NCBI GenBank assembly: GCA_037447655.1
Contig: JBBHKE010000829.1
Location: 28,075 to 92,074 of the forward strand
Origin: Zygnema cylindricum
Taxonomy: Eukaryota > Streptophyta > Zygnematophyceae > Zygnematales > Zygnemataceae
Direction: 5' to 3'
DNA length: 64,000 nt
A program made the translations under genes and the position numbers. Under the pieces are notes generated by a model. That model was not told the origin of the DNA, ran no database searches, and saw nothing but the letters and a program-made list of their open reading frames with translations. Shown here one piece after another: positions 11,001 through 28,274 of the stretch (positions are counted from its first letter, which is position 1; each line of letters starts with the position of its first letter).

Positions 11001-12346
11001 GAAAGGGTTTTTCGAATTCCGGAATCGAATCCCTCTCTGGAAGTTGTACCGGGGGGAAATTAAAAAGACTCTCCCTCCACCCCTGTGGTGACGTGACAGG
11101 AGAGGGAGTGGCCGTATTAGCCAGAAACTGCTCCTCTCTACAATACATAGATCTGAGTGAGGGGTGTTGGGAGAGAGAGGGAGTGGAGGGACCACTCTAT
11201 CAAGTAGGAATCCTTTGTCGAAAGCTCACTTCTCTCTGTCTCTCTTCTCAAGAGGGTAGTTTTTCCTCTCTCTCTCCTGCTGACGTGGCAGGTCTCTCTA
11301 CTAGTGGCATAGTCCGGCTGAGCTCTCTCTCTTTCGGAAGGTTTTCTCTAAGAGGAGGAGAGAAAGAATGGGAAACAATTTTTCACACGTGTGGAAACAA
11401 TCTATTATCTTTACGGTTATGGAAAATAGAATATAATTTTGGGTTCATTGGGATATTAAAAGCCATTGGAGCCAGTTGTCCCAACCTCAAAGAGCTTTGG
11501 ATAGACTTGGTGGAAAGAGAAGGGATAGAGGGAGAGGAAGGTGTAGAGGGAGAGGGAGAGGGAGGGAGAGTGGGAGAGGGAGAGGGAGGGAGAGTGGGAG
11601 AGGGAGAGGGAGGAAGAGAAGGAGAGGGATATGGGGAGAGGGTGAGGGATAGAGAAGTAGGGATTTCCAGAATGGGAGAGGAGGAAGAACTGGGAGTAGG
11701 AAGTAGTGAGGCCATTAGTAGTCTTGGGAAAGGATGTAGACAGCTTCAAATTTTGAGACTTTCGGGGATTCAAGACATAGGAGACGGAGATTTAGCCCTT
11801 TGTATAAAAAATTTAGGTCAGGCTTTAAAAGTTTTGGAAATTGTAGATTGTTCCGGAATCGGTTCAAAAAGTTTGTTTTCGGTCGCCGAAAATTGTCGTC
11901 TTTTAGAATACCTCCGGATTGGACGACAGGTGGAGATATTGGAGGAGTCCCTCGGTTCGATTTTGGGAAAATGCGAGAAATTAATTTTACTTTCTTTTTG
12001 CGATTGTTTGGGACTTTCCGATTCGAGTTTGGTAACTTCCGTGGGAAAAAAACGAGGTCGAAGATTGGAAAAGTTGATTGTAACTCGGTGTTGGGGAATA
12101 TCTGAAAATGGGGTTTATTCGTTAATGGGATTGGGAGAAAAGGCTCCGAAATTATTGGAGCTTAACGAGCAAAAAAATATGGATTTAACGGCCGAAATTT
12201 ATCTGCGGGCAGCAAAATATAATTGCACAATAAGCAATCTGTCGGATCCAGAAAAAGGTTCGATGGCGGGTGACGTGACGGATCCTGATTGGAGACTTCA
12301 GGAACTTTCCCCTGCGTGGAAAATAGTGACAGTAGACGATTTGTAG
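8076..12346 (+). CDS. F-box / leucine-rich-repeat protein
   Basis: Three exons, 8076-8322, 9475-9678 and 10419-12346, join in frame (phases 1 and 1) into about 792 codons. The donors are CTGC|GTGAGT and TCAG|GTTGGA; the acceptors are ATATCAG and CTGCGCAG. Exon 1 encodes an F-box-like segment (KLPDGILSG, then VCRRWRHLERSRRRL), which would bind SKP1 in an SCF ubiquitin ligase. Exons 2 and 3 encode cysteine-containing LRRs (ENCPNIGKSG, LSLHPCGDVTGEGVAVLA, VLEIVDCSGIGSKSLFSV), the FBL type that recognises the substrate. Two low-complexity inserts interrupt the repeats: an Asn-rich run near residues 260-287 and a Gly/Glu repeat near 526-553. The substrate is unknown. The first ATG is inferred from the frame, and an upstream exon is possible. 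Confidence 0.75.
8385..8758. mobile_element. Older MITE in intron 1, interrupted by a family T MITE
   Basis: The left part has the TGTTAACAACACAACACTAATT subterminal signature seen in other MITEs (about 8410-8435). Its right terminus is split: CTCTAGTA lies before 8533 and ATGATGGGCAGGTG after 8744. Joined at a single TA they resemble the CTCTAATAGCGATGGGCGGTG terminus of family P. The left border is approximate. Confidence 0.5.
8533..8742. mobile_element. MITE family T in intron 1 (210 bp)
   Basis: It starts CTCGGTGTATCGCTATTAGT and ends CACTAATAGCGATACACGGTG, with TA on both sides (8531-8532, 8743-8744). The interior carries the CCGTACACACTTGTCC stem shared with the 5093 copy. It is inside the 1.15-kb first intron of the F-box/LRR gene and inserted at a TA of an older MITE. 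A further lone MITE end, CTAATAACGATACACAGTG, lies at about 8960-8980. Confidence 0.75.
11545..11630 (+). repeat. In-frame purine minisatellite in the F-box/LRR CDS
   Basis: Units of about 24 bp (GGAGAGGGAGAGGGAGGGAG-like) repeat about three and a half times. They encode GEGEGGRV repeats between two LRRs. The unit length is a multiple of three, so gain or loss of units would keep the frame. Confidence 0.8.
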
Positions 12347-13892
12347 GTTTTTGAAGTTTTTGAAGTTTTTAAATATTTTATTTTTTTTGAAATTTTACTT
12401 ACATTTTTGAGAATTAGAAAGGCTTTTGAAAGGTTTTTTTTTTTTTTTTTTTTACCTTTTTTTCTTTACCTTTTTTTTTCAGTTTGTTAATAAGAGTTTC
12501 ATTGTATAGGATACAATTGCGGTATTAGTAATTGGAAATCTACACCATTTTTGGTCCTCGTTTTCAAAAGAAAAAAGTTTTGGTGTGTTCGTGAAGTTCG
12601 TTTATGATTTACTTCACGTGTTGTGTTTATTTGTTTAGTTATTTTATTTATTTGTTTAGTTGTTTATTTATGTATATTTTTTTCTAAAAAATATTTTTGA
12701 CTTAAATACGTTAAAACTTGATTGGATGCAAGTCTATGAAACGGTTTCGAATTATTTGTAGCGAATATTTTCAAATTTGTTGAATAAAAGTCTAGCATTT
12801 CATTTTTGCACAAAACCAGGCGATTTACTTATTTTTTTATTTATTGGTTGATTGATTTAATTTACTTATATACTGTACAGACTACAGTGGGGAAGTACAA
12901 AGTTTGTAAATGGGATTAGATGGAAGCTGTAGCTATTGCAATCATTAGGTCATAGCTTTATACTGGAAATATAATACAGTATGAGCACTAATTTCTCTTA
13001 GTAAACAATAAATATTGTTGAAAAGTGCGAGAATTTCAAGTACAGAACAGGAGATAAAATGCTAAATTAAACTGGTGTATAAAAGTATAGCAAACCACAC
13101 AAATAATGGAAGGACACATCAAAAACCAAAGGACAGAAAATTAATTAAGGCCAATTAATAAACATATTTCTAGTTTTTTTACGGGCCAAACCTTCACGCG
13201 TCGCCTTTATGTGGACTTTTCTGAATCAACAAATCGAGTCGGCGCAATCTGCCCGTCCGATTTTGTGTAATCAGGATCTGACGGACAGAAATCCAAACCG
13301 GCGAATACAAAGATTGCATAAAAGGGCGAAAACGCTCGACTCAAAACCGTGTCGACTGTCACACTGCTCCTTTAGGACCACGTGGCCGCCGGTCCAATAT
13401 CTAAGGTATCCTTCAAAATTGACAAATGGCATCGCGATCGCGAATTCTAAGATTCTGGAAACGTATCATATGGCTTTTCGAAGTAGAACACGTGGCATAA
13501 CTAATCATGAACATTACGGGTTACGTGGATTTGTCGTTTTTAGCCGCTTCGCCTCTTTATACAAAATGGCAAAATTTGTTGTCCCGGCAATCTCGTCTCA
13601 TCGGACGCGTCGTTTCGTACGATATAAAGTATAATAAAAATATGCCCTAATTTGTGGGAATATGCTTTTCATTAAAACCGCACCAAACCTTCGCGAAAAA
13701 GCGAATATTCCACAATATTTAGGACAAACGAAAATTCTTACCGTTTGAAGCTTGCATGGAGTTTTTGCTTTTCCAAATGATATGAACTAGAAAACGACAA
13801 AGTCGATGATTAAAGATACAAAGTTACAAACTACAGTACTATAGTAGCAGTCGTAAGTAAGAAAATGGCGACCACTTTGTAAGAATAGCTAA

Positions 13893-13990
13893 AATCAATT
13901 AAAATTAGCTTTAAATTAGCTTCAAATTAGCTTTAAATTAGCTTCAAATTAGCTTTAAATTAGCTTCAAATTAGCTTTAAATTAGCTTAT
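13893..13990. repeat. Tandem repeat, about 20-bp unit
   Basis: AAATTAGCTTTAAATTAGCTTC-like units alternate (CTTTAAATTAG / CTTCAAATTAG) about five times. No coding or structural role is evident. Confidence 0.8.
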
Positions 13991-14369
13991 CTCAACAAGA
14001 AAATACCTATGTTTTGTAAGTTTCTAAGGTAAAATATTAACAAAGTCTTAATCCATATTCACATGGATCCATTCTTGAAACAAAAAAAAAAAAAAAAAAA
14101 CAAATCGTCGTAGAAAATTCGTATTCACATGGATCCATTCCTCGAACCAAAAAGAAAAAATACAAATTGCCTAGGAAAGTTATTTACCAAAGATAAATTC
14201 ATATAAAGGTTGATTTTGGAAAAATAGTAGTTTACTTAACTAGGTTACTAACTCCACCTTGTCACGTCACGTCTTCAATTCTATATTTTTTTAGAATAGC
14301 TACTATTACAATCTATTCTTGTTTTGGAGAGAAGATGCTATTGCAAGATGAAAATTATCCCTATAGAAT

Positions 14370-14605
14370 TATTCTCCCTCCCCCTCTCTCTCTACCTCTC
14401 CCCTCTATCACCTCCCTCTCTCCCTCCCTCCTGTTCACCTCCCTCTTCCCCTCCCTCTCCCCCTCCCTCTCCCCCTCCCTCTCTTCCTCCCTCCCGGTCA
14501 CCTCCCTCTTCCCCTCCCTCTCCCCCTCCTCTCTCCCTCCCTCCAGGTCCCCTCTCTCTTCCCCTCCCTCTCCCCCTCCCCCTCCCTCTCTCCCTCCCTC
14601 TATTC
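14370..14605. repeat. Pyrimidine-rich low-complexity tract
   Basis: Repeated CCCTCCCTCT, CCCCTCCCTCTCC and CACCTCCCTCTTCC blocks. Long open frames on both strands here are composition artefacts. Confidence 0.8.
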
Positions 14606-14789
14606 AAGTGGACGACATGATGGTGACAATGGTTTTGTGAGATGTATCGTTCGGAGGTACGTAAATTTGAAGCCATAAGAGTGTCAATAACACTCTCTTG
14701 TAGTGCCATTAACAAATTTGTTTCAACATTTTTTCAAAATAAATGGTTTATTATTTCGACTCAAGTTTTTCTTGGTTGTCACCCATTTT

Positions 14790-14972
14790 ATATAGAGTTT
14801 GGTATTATTGTTAATAACGCTAATTAGGAAGTGGCTTTTTTTGTCTTAATATCATTAAGTACTTTTTTATAACACTATTTAAGCGTACGACTCTGTACAC
14901 TAAATTAGTACTTTATTTTCTAATTTCGTATTTAGTCTAAAAAATTCTTTACTCTAATAGCGATAGATAATA
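14790..14972. mobile_element. Decayed MITE
   Basis: TTGTTAATAACGCTAATTAGG lies near the left end and TTTACTCTAATAGCGATAGA near the right end, the same subterminal pair as in the intron-1 MITE at 8385. Borders are approximate. Confidence 0.4.
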
Positions 14973-15984
14973 GTGTGGACTAATTTAAAAGCTACTTTTT
15001 ACTACTTGGTTAACATTACCTATTCCGTTTTCTTTTTTAGAGTTTTTTTTTTTTAAGGCTTCCGGATAGTCGTTAATTCTTAACTTTTTTTTAAGAATCC
15101 TCCAGCCTGAGATTCTGTATTATTTAATGATTTTTTTCGTATTTTTTGTCATATTTTAAGCATATTGTCAATGTTTGCATACTCTCTCTTGCTGTCTCCT
15201 CAACCAAAATTAGTATTCGAATAAAACAAAAATGATGATGTTGAACCTATTGATGATGACGTCATCTTCGAACTTTTCTCGTTTCCGTAAATAAATTATT
15301 TTCCCTATTTGGATTGTAGCAAATATGGGACAAGTGATAATCAATAGGACACAAATTGATCCCTTTTTCACGTCAATTTAGTTTTTTTTTTTCCGTTTTG
15401 GCTCTTTGTGTTTTTTTTTGTCCTCATGTTACCATCGCCTATTTATTTCTAACTTAAGCTCAGTCAGATTTTCATTAATTAAAGTCAACTTTTGTTAATT
15501 GAAGCCAAGGTTTACTGGTTATTCATGTTCCTAACCTCATGTATTATTATTATTATTATTAAATAAATAAATAAATAAATATATATATATATATGATTAG
15601 TAGTTTTCAAACAGTTTTTATATCTTGTGACTATATGACTATACGTACCTAAACAATTGCTTTGGGGGCTGAAAAATTCCTCAAAGTAAAACAGAATTTG
15701 CTTATAGTAGCTATAAGAATACAATTATTTCCTGGCAATAATAACTACATATGGTTTTAGTTTATTGAGGTGTGTAACGTATACATTCTCTATTTATTCT
15801 TATACATTCTCTTTTTATTTGTTTATATTCTCTATTTTATTTGTATAAAATCCGATCAGTTCCAATATTGATTTGCAATTCTAACGCTTGTTTTCTGTGA
15901 CGCCGGTCACATATACCGTTAAAACAACGTGAGAATGAAGGAATATCTAAAAAGAAAATAGAGCGAATTTATGAAAAATATCTT

Positions 15985-16045
15985 GTTGACAAAAGTTAGA
16001 TTTAGTTGACAAAAGTTAGATTTAGTTGACAAAAGTTAGATTTAC
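15985..16045. repeat. Tandem repeat, about 20-bp unit x3
   Basis: Three copies of TTGACAAAAGTTAGATTTAG in tandem, with no associated gene. Confidence 0.8.
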
Positions 16046-17126
16046 ACGCATTATGGTTTTTCCACTTTTGAGAACCTACCAGAGTTATTGTAAAGATGAT
16101 TCCATATGTAGTATAGTATCTCAGCATATTTTACAGTGTCGTGGGTCACATGTAATTCTGTTAGCATAGAAAATTAAAAAAGAGGAAATAATTCAAAAAT
16201 AATAAGATCATAAGTCATTGGCTAGTGATATTTTACGGCGTCGTGGTCATACATAGACAATTCCGTCCTTTCATAGAAGACTCAAGAATAATAAAATTAT
16301 AAATAATAAGATTATAATTCTAATACACTTCCGGATGACAGGATGTTTGCTAATTGTATAAAGCATTAGGGCTAAGAAAATAACATCTAGAAATTTTATA
16401 TTTTTTTTATTGTCATTGACAGTATATTAACTTAGAGGGTGAAAAGTTTGTCAAACACTTGAAGAGATTTACATCGAAAAATGTTTACATTTTGTTATCC
16501 GTGCGAGAGAGCTCATCTTTTTCCGAAGCAATAGTTTGCATGTAACTTCCTTTTTTTAGTGATTATTTTTCCCTTTGTCACTTTTGTCTTTTTGCTCACT
16601 TGCTCACCTTCATTTCCACTTTCCTTTCATTTCCATGTACGCAGATGTCACGCGGTGTCACACTGTATAAAGCTTCTTTATGTTCTACTGGTCACTTTCA
16701 AACCTTTTGGAGCAAATACCCGAACGCACACACTTTTTCAGGTTCAGCTACATTTTCCTTGATTTTGTTTTTTTTTTATTAATTAAATAGCGTTGGTATT
16801 TTCTTATCAAAAAAGAAAGTTCATGGCCACATTTGTCATCGTATTTTTGTCAGAAATTGAGTTGCAACTTCCATGTTTCAACAACAATAGTTGTTCTAAT
16901 TCTTTGTCAGAAATCAACAATTTACATTATCGAATTGTCAAACTGAAAAACTGAAAAATTAAATCTCCACGTTCACAATTGCAATTGTTATCATAATTAC
17001 ATTTTAGGAACAATTCTTATAGAAACATCTGTGTCAAAGAGTTGTGTGGATCCAAGTTGTAGATATCGGTACTCTTATTCTGGGAAACTTCTCCAGTGTG
17101 TACAAAAGAGTATAGTCGGACGTTTG

Positions 17127-17130
<4 letters not shown>

Positions 17131-17181
<51 letters not shown>
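17131..17181. repeat. (CT)n microsatellite
   Basis: About 25 uninterrupted CT units, roughly 520 bp downstream of the cytidylyltransferase stop codon. Confidence 0.9.
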
Positions 17182-17185
<4 letters not shown>

Positions 17186-17704
17186 TGCGAGTCACCTGCT
17201 TCTATATACCAAGAAAACCCAAAAAAAAACCATTACCCACATCAAATAATGTGGAAATATGGCTTCCAAATAAAGTGCCCAAACGGACAACCCTCACCTA
17301 ATGAGACGAAACGTTCTCAAAAACCCAAATTGCCTTCTACCAACCGATCCATACTTTCTTTACCAAAAGTCTAAACGGAAAATGAAACAAAACCTCGAAA
17401 CTAAACGACGAAAAGTTTTACATGTTTCCGAAGAAGACTTAAAGGTTGAAAACCGAAAAACCAAAGACTAAAGACCAAATACCAGAAACTGAAATACCGC
17501 AAACCAAAGACTTTCTTTTCTTTCGTATGTTGTCTAGAGAAAAAAAAAACCCATTTACCCTTCACTTACCCTTCTTCTCCTTTTCATATGTCACTCAAAG
17601 ACGTTTCTTCAATGCACAACTCCTCCCACAAAAACCTCAGACCAAAACCTCTCCCTCTCCTTATTCCTTGTTAATTTTCCTCTTTTTTATTTTCTCGAGT
17701 ATTA

Positions 17705-23223
<5,519 letters not shown>

Positions 23224-23964
23224 GAATTAAGTCTAAAATGCCGCCAAAATCACAAAAGTTTTAAAGGAGACAGGATTAATTCCAATTTAAAAAGGTAACA
23301 ACAGTTGAACAAAGTGAGAATAATCCCTTGAAAACCTGTAACTCTACGTTCCTCCACTTTCTAGGCTCCGACTTTCAAAAAAGCACCAACTTCACCTACA
23401 AAACAGGCAATTGAACCAAGATGAAGTTCTTTTCTGACAATTTAGGGTTAGAGTATAGCTGTGCAGTCCCTAGTCAGGACTTAGTAGTGATTATCTTGTA
23501 GCTCTCACTATAATCTTGTAGCTCTGCAATTGATAATCTAAAAAACTTCTGTACTGCTGCGTTGAAGCTCTCAAGTCCTTTAATCTTGTAGCTCTCACAA
23601 TAATCTTGTAGCTCTGCAATTGATAATCTAAAAAACTTCTGCTGAGTTGCAGCTTTGAAAGTCCTCCCTAGTATGACATTGCACCTCAATTTGGCAGCTG
23701 GTTTCTGCAAAGTGAGAAAGGATGGTACGGTCTGCCGAATCTCCTGGCGTAAACACACGTGTCAGCAATGCTGGCGGCATGGGAGTTGTCGAGAAGAAAC
23801 GGACGCTGGTTACGACGGCCGCCCAAGCGTACAAGGGACAGATGTAACTAGAAATAAACGGCCGTGATAAACTGAGTGACATGGAAACACGCTTTGTTTT
23901 GTCATTTGTTCCGTTTTGTATTTTGGTAATTATTACAGCCACAGGAGAGAAATCCACCAACGTA
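23224..23964. other. 5' flank of CCT with a tandem duplication
   Basis: A segment including GTAGCTCTGCAATTGATAAT and TCTAAAAAACTTCTG occurs twice (about 23493-23548 and 23585-23641), a roughly 92-bp direct duplication. No other gene was recognised. Confidence 0.55.
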
Positions 23965-24147
23965 CACCGCCCATCGCTATTATAGTTAGTGAATTATAAG
24001 CGCGCTATATTTAACGAAGTTAAATATTTTCTTACGTGGCGTGATATTATCCACTTATATAAATAGTGTGCCGAAGCTAAATTTTTATTTCGGGTCAAAA
24101 AACACTATCTAGATTTAGAGAGCTTAACTCAAATAGCGATGGGCGTG
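23965..24147. mobile_element. MITE family P (about 183 bp)
   Basis: It begins CACCGCCCATCGCTATTATA and ends AAATAGCGATGGGCGTG. TA precedes it; the right flank is CA. The 57355 copy has the same termini. Confidence 0.65.
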
Positions 24148-24424
24148 CAAAATCTACTTTATTTATTGTTGGAATTAAGCATGGCGATATGTAGAGGATT
24201 TGACGATGATATCGACATCGCGATGGCTGACGAAGTGACGATAGCTGACCGATAGGCGTACGGTACTTCGCACGTAAACCTATAACAAACAGAAATTAGA
24301 TTTTGCCCAACCTTGACCGAAGAAGGATTGGCTAAATTCTGCGCATAGAATCTGACAACGAATCACGTTACAAGACACAAAGTCAAAAGCTGTTGAACAA
24401 TTTATTTCCTATTCATTAGGGTAG

Positions 24425-24560
24425 AAAAGTCTTTATTGCAAAAATTGCGATGGCAAAACCGAGTACAAAAAGTGTAAAACTAAAAAAAACATTTGGAGAC
24501 TACAAGAGTCACAAGAAAGTCATTACGGTACGGCACTCTGTGCAGGACTGTAGCATACCG
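24425..24560 (-). repeat. LINE-like 3' tail fragment
   Basis: About 100 bp (GCAAAAATTGCGATGG, then ACATTTGGAGACTACAAGAG) recurs at 54655-54750. Read on the minus strand it contains AATAAA close to the end, as a retroelement 3' tail would. At 54.7 kb it lies downstream of a LINE-like endonuclease remnant, which suggests what it belongs to. Confidence 0.45.
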
Positions 24561-24613
24561 TACTGCAACAAAATTGGAGGCTTAAGTGCTTAACCCTAAA
24601 TCACAGGACAGTA

Positions 24614-25107
24614 CACCGCGAATCGTAATTAGAGGAAATAACGCTAATTCGGTCGGCCTAAATTTCGACTCTGAAAACCTTAAATAGAGTAAATGATTCT
24701 AAATTTTTCATTATACTATTTAAGGTAAGGTTTAATTAGCGTAAAAATATTCAAATATAGGCTTACTTTAAATAGTGTGGAGTACGGACGACGTCCGACC
24801 GTGCAAAGGTGTACTTTTATAAGTAGAAATAATGATTTCATACAGGCCGTTATCATGTAACTGCGTTTTACCAAACCGTGTAGTGCAAACGTCATAGTGA
24901 CGATAAACTGTACGTTTTGTCATATTTTGTACGAATACCTTATTTACAATAGAGATATTAGCGCGCCAAATTAGAGTACATAAATAAATTAGAGTAAACT
25001 TCCTTCTTGAAAAAGTTATATCACACAAATTAGAGTTCATAACTCTAATTACTTTATTCTCGTTTTTTACTCTAACTTTTTCATTACTCTAATTAAGATT
25101 CGTGGTG
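24614..25107. mobile_element. MITE family R, copy a (494 bp)
   Basis: It begins CACCGCGAATCGTAATTAGA and ends TAAGATTCGTGGTG, with TA on both sides (24612-24613, 25108-25109). The interior holds repeated TTAGAGTA/TACTCTAA motifs. No coding capacity. Confidence 0.8.
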
Positions 25108-25815
25108 TACTGTACACCGCGAATCGTAATTAGAGTAAATAACGCTAAGGGTGAACCTCTATCAGGCGAAAAGTGAGGTTCATTACAGAAAAAAGTGTAT
25201 TTTCGTCCAGGTCCAACTCATTTTCGTACCTGGCCGTACTGTAAATTTTTTTTTTTATACAAAGCATGTTTTTCTGGAGATACGCTAATATTCTCCAAGC
25301 TTTTTGGCGAAAGCTTCCACCGTCCGATTTTGAATTTTCGACACAAACGCCCCTTCTATCCAGTTTTTGGCGACTCTCCTCAACTGTCCTCGGGAGGAGA
25401 CTTGCCAAGTACTGGACGTGTCAATTGGTCCACTATTGGTCCACTTGTAAACATCAGATTCGACCCGCGATTGACGTGGAGAAATAATCTTACATGTGGC
25501 AAATGGCGTGTGCCTTTTGACATCAAAAACCACCCTGTTTGACCAAAAATTATTGGTTGTAGGACATCCTATCACGCATCTTTTACCATCCATTGACCTT
25601 TGAGATTTCCCGCGCATTTCTTCCTCTATTTTTTTGTTTTGTTTTTGAAATCCTCACGAAACCAATTTGTTTTCATTTTGAACATATTACAATTTGAAAC
25701 CAAACTTCATCTGAGCCATTTATGAAAATTAGCATTTGTCAACTGTCGTTTGCAAAGATGGGAAAGACTATAAACTGTGGCAGTTTCTGTTTTTATAATT
25801 GTGCACAATCAAGTA

Positions 25816-26014
25816 CACCGCGAATCGTTATTAGCGTTATGAACTCTATATCAGCGCCCCAAAATTTTGACATTTATACCTTAAATAGAATAAACTACAC
25901 CATTTAAGGACGTGGACCATAATCTGCCACGTCTCTCGGTACTAAATAAGAATAAATGACGCTAATTTTTTCTTTACACTAATAATTTCTCAACGCTAAT
26001 AACGATTTGCGGTG
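25816..26014. mobile_element. Short MITE inside the Harbinger element (199 bp)
   Basis: It begins CACCGCGAATCGTTATTAGC and ends TAATAACGATTTGCGGTG, with TA at 25814-25815 and 26015-26016. Its termini are close to family R; its interior is shorter and different. Confidence 0.7.
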
Positions 26015-26394
26015 TAGTTGCTATCTCCTCTATTCTTCCAGTAGAATGGTTTTGCCTAATGGTGGCTATAACCCCTTCGCCTTCACTTTGCCCGGAATGC
26101 TACCTCATCCCGTACATCCACCTCTTGGTAATCTAGTATCATCTGTCCTAACCGGACAGCAATACTAAAATGGGGCCATTCCATAAAATACGGGCTTTTG
26201 GGCCACACAAATATTGTCAACCATGAAGAAAAGTATGTTACAACGCAAGGAAGTGCGCAAGACAATGAGGATTGTACCATCTTGGAAGGAAGGGGCAACA
26301 GTCGCGACAATGTGATTGAAACAGGTGAGTAAAATAATAATTCAGTCTGTACAGTTCCTACATAGAATTCAAAACTGTAAACTAGGAATAGAAA

Positions 26395-27150
26395 AATAAT
26401 GTTTGATGAAGACTAAACTACTAATGAAAACTGTAGACTCTGAGAACATAATAATACAAAATATTGTAGACTAAAAACTGTAGACTAAACTGAGAACAAA
26501 ATAATAATCAATACTGTAGACTAAACTGAGAATAGAATAATAATGAAAACTGTAGACTAAACTGAAAACAGAATAATAATGAAAATTGTAGACTAAACTT
26601 TTCTTGAATTATAATGAAAACTGTAGAATAAACTGAGAATGGAATAATTATGAAAACTAAACTGTAGATTAAACTAATAATGAACACTGTAGACACTGAA
26701 TTAATAATGAAAACTGCAGACTCTGAGAACATAATAATAATGAAAACTGAAGACAAAAATGAGATTGGAATAATAATGAAAACACTAACTTAAACTCAAA
26801 AACCAATAATAATGAAAACTGAAGAATAAACTGAAAAAATAATAATTATGAAAATTAAAATGTAGCCTAAACTAATAATGAAAATTGTGGACACTGAACT
26901 AATAATGAAAATTGTAGTAACTAAACAAATAATGAAAACTGTAGACACTAAACTAATAATGAAAACTGTGGACACTGAACTAATAATGAAAACTGTAGAC
27001 ACTAAACTAAAAATGAAAACTGTAAATTATGAGAACATAATAATAATGAAAATTGTAGACAAAACTGAGAATGGAATAATAGTGAAAACAGTACATTAAA
27101 ATCAAAATAGATTATTAATGAAAACTGTAGATTAAATTGAGGATGGAATA
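26395..27150. repeat. Degenerate tandem array, about 30-35-bp unit
   Basis: Units around AATAATGAAAACTGTAGACT with variable linkers (AAACTGAGAATAGAAT) repeat some twenty times. It lies in the presumed ORF1 intron of the Harbinger element. Open frames here are repeat artefacts. Confidence 0.75.
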
Positions 27151-27361
27151 AGCATAATATGGTAATAGATTAAACGTAATTGGATACAAACCCTAAAATA
27201 TCATAGTAGGCAATGTTAAATAATGATTGTTTATATTTGTATTGATTTCTATGTGTGTTTCCTATAGATGGAGAGGGTCTTCAACAAACAAATACAAAGA
27301 TACAAGGTGGAAATTCCAAACGATAAAACATGGGGAAAAGAGAGAGAAAGAAAGAAGAGGT

Positions 27362-28261
27362 TGAAATTCTGTGGTCTCCATTAACCCACAAAATTAGCAG
27401 CCTATGTAAAGCCTCTAGGATAATATTTGCCCCTTTGATTTTCTCACTCAATAAGTGCCGCCCATGCACACAAATATTCTGACCATCCTCACCTCTGTGA
27501 GGACAAGACTCCCTTGAGTCAAACGCAAATAGAATCACTGAATTTGCTCCCCTGAGCAGTAAGTTATGGCTGGCCAAAGATGGCCTATAAATACAAAAGG
27601 TCACCTGGAGAGAGGCGCCTCAAATACGCTAAGTCCCTTAACTCCTACTCATAACTACCTACTACTCTACCCTAGGCCAATCAAAAGAGTGTATAGTACA
27701 AGAAGGTACAGTGGCCGATTGTACTTCTTGTACGGCCATTGTACAACATGGCCTTTTGGTTGACACTTGTCAACTTGGGAGCCATCGTTCCTCCTCCCAT
27801 CTTTCCCGCCGTCCAATGATGTGTCGCCACGTGGCAAAGCGCGCCGCGCTGTCCGGAAGCTGCGGATGATTCATTCGGGTTTGACGGGGGCGACGAAGGC
27901 CGTTCGATCATATATTTTACACGGTTAGATTCGCTTCCGCGAGCGCCGTTTGACTATAGATGTCGTTTCGTCAATTTTGGTCTGTGTAAGTCAAAGTGAC
28001 GTTTCGATAACACTTTAATTAATAACCAAACCATACGTGTATCGTCTCGTTAAAGCCTAAGTGGATAAGACGTACGTCTACATAGCACTCTGTAGACCCA
28101 GGTTCAATTCGTGCTAAAGGCAGCATTTTGGTTATCTATCAATCATTGTCTGTCTGTCAGCCTGTTTCTTTCTGACTATGGCGGTAGCTATGGTGACTCT
28201 CTCCCTCTCTTTACTATAGAGTCTAAATTAATAATTGAATATTAATTACTTCTTTTCAACA
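27362..28261 (-). repeat. 3' LTR of Copia A (900 bp)
   Basis: It runs TGAAATTCTGTGG to CTTTTCAACA, the TG...CA borders of LTRs. On the plus strand a tRNA-like segment lies at about 28053-28123. A purine-rich priming tract (GAATTGAGGGGAG on the minus strand) abuts it at 28262-28274. Confidence 0.85.
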
Positions 28262-28274
28262 CTCCCCTCAATTC

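Larger units (their letters stand above)
12347..17704. other. Intergenic region, no supported gene
   Basis: 3' flank of the F-box/LRR gene (+) and of the cytidylyltransferase gene (-). It contains poly-T at 12435-12478, poly-A at about 14082-14100, several simple repeats and one decayed MITE (listed separately), and an ATT/AAAT/AT microsatellite at about 15541-15594. The open frame at 13209-13634 has no recognisable domain and is not called. The rest shows nothing I can interpret. Confidence 0.45.

Noticed and set aside
8076-12346. Identity as the strigolactone-signalling F-box protein MAX2
   Set aside because: Both are F-box/LRR proteins, but I see no MAX2-specific blocks, and the low-complexity inserts and exon structure do not fit. 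Only the general family is claimed.
13209-13634. 141-codon plus-strand open frame
   Set aside because: Sequence has no recognisable motif and the composition looks non-coding. Kept only as a mention in the intergenic entry.
26395-27150. CRISPR-like regular repeats
   Set aside because: Units are contiguous and degenerate with no unique spacers, and the genome is eukaryotic.
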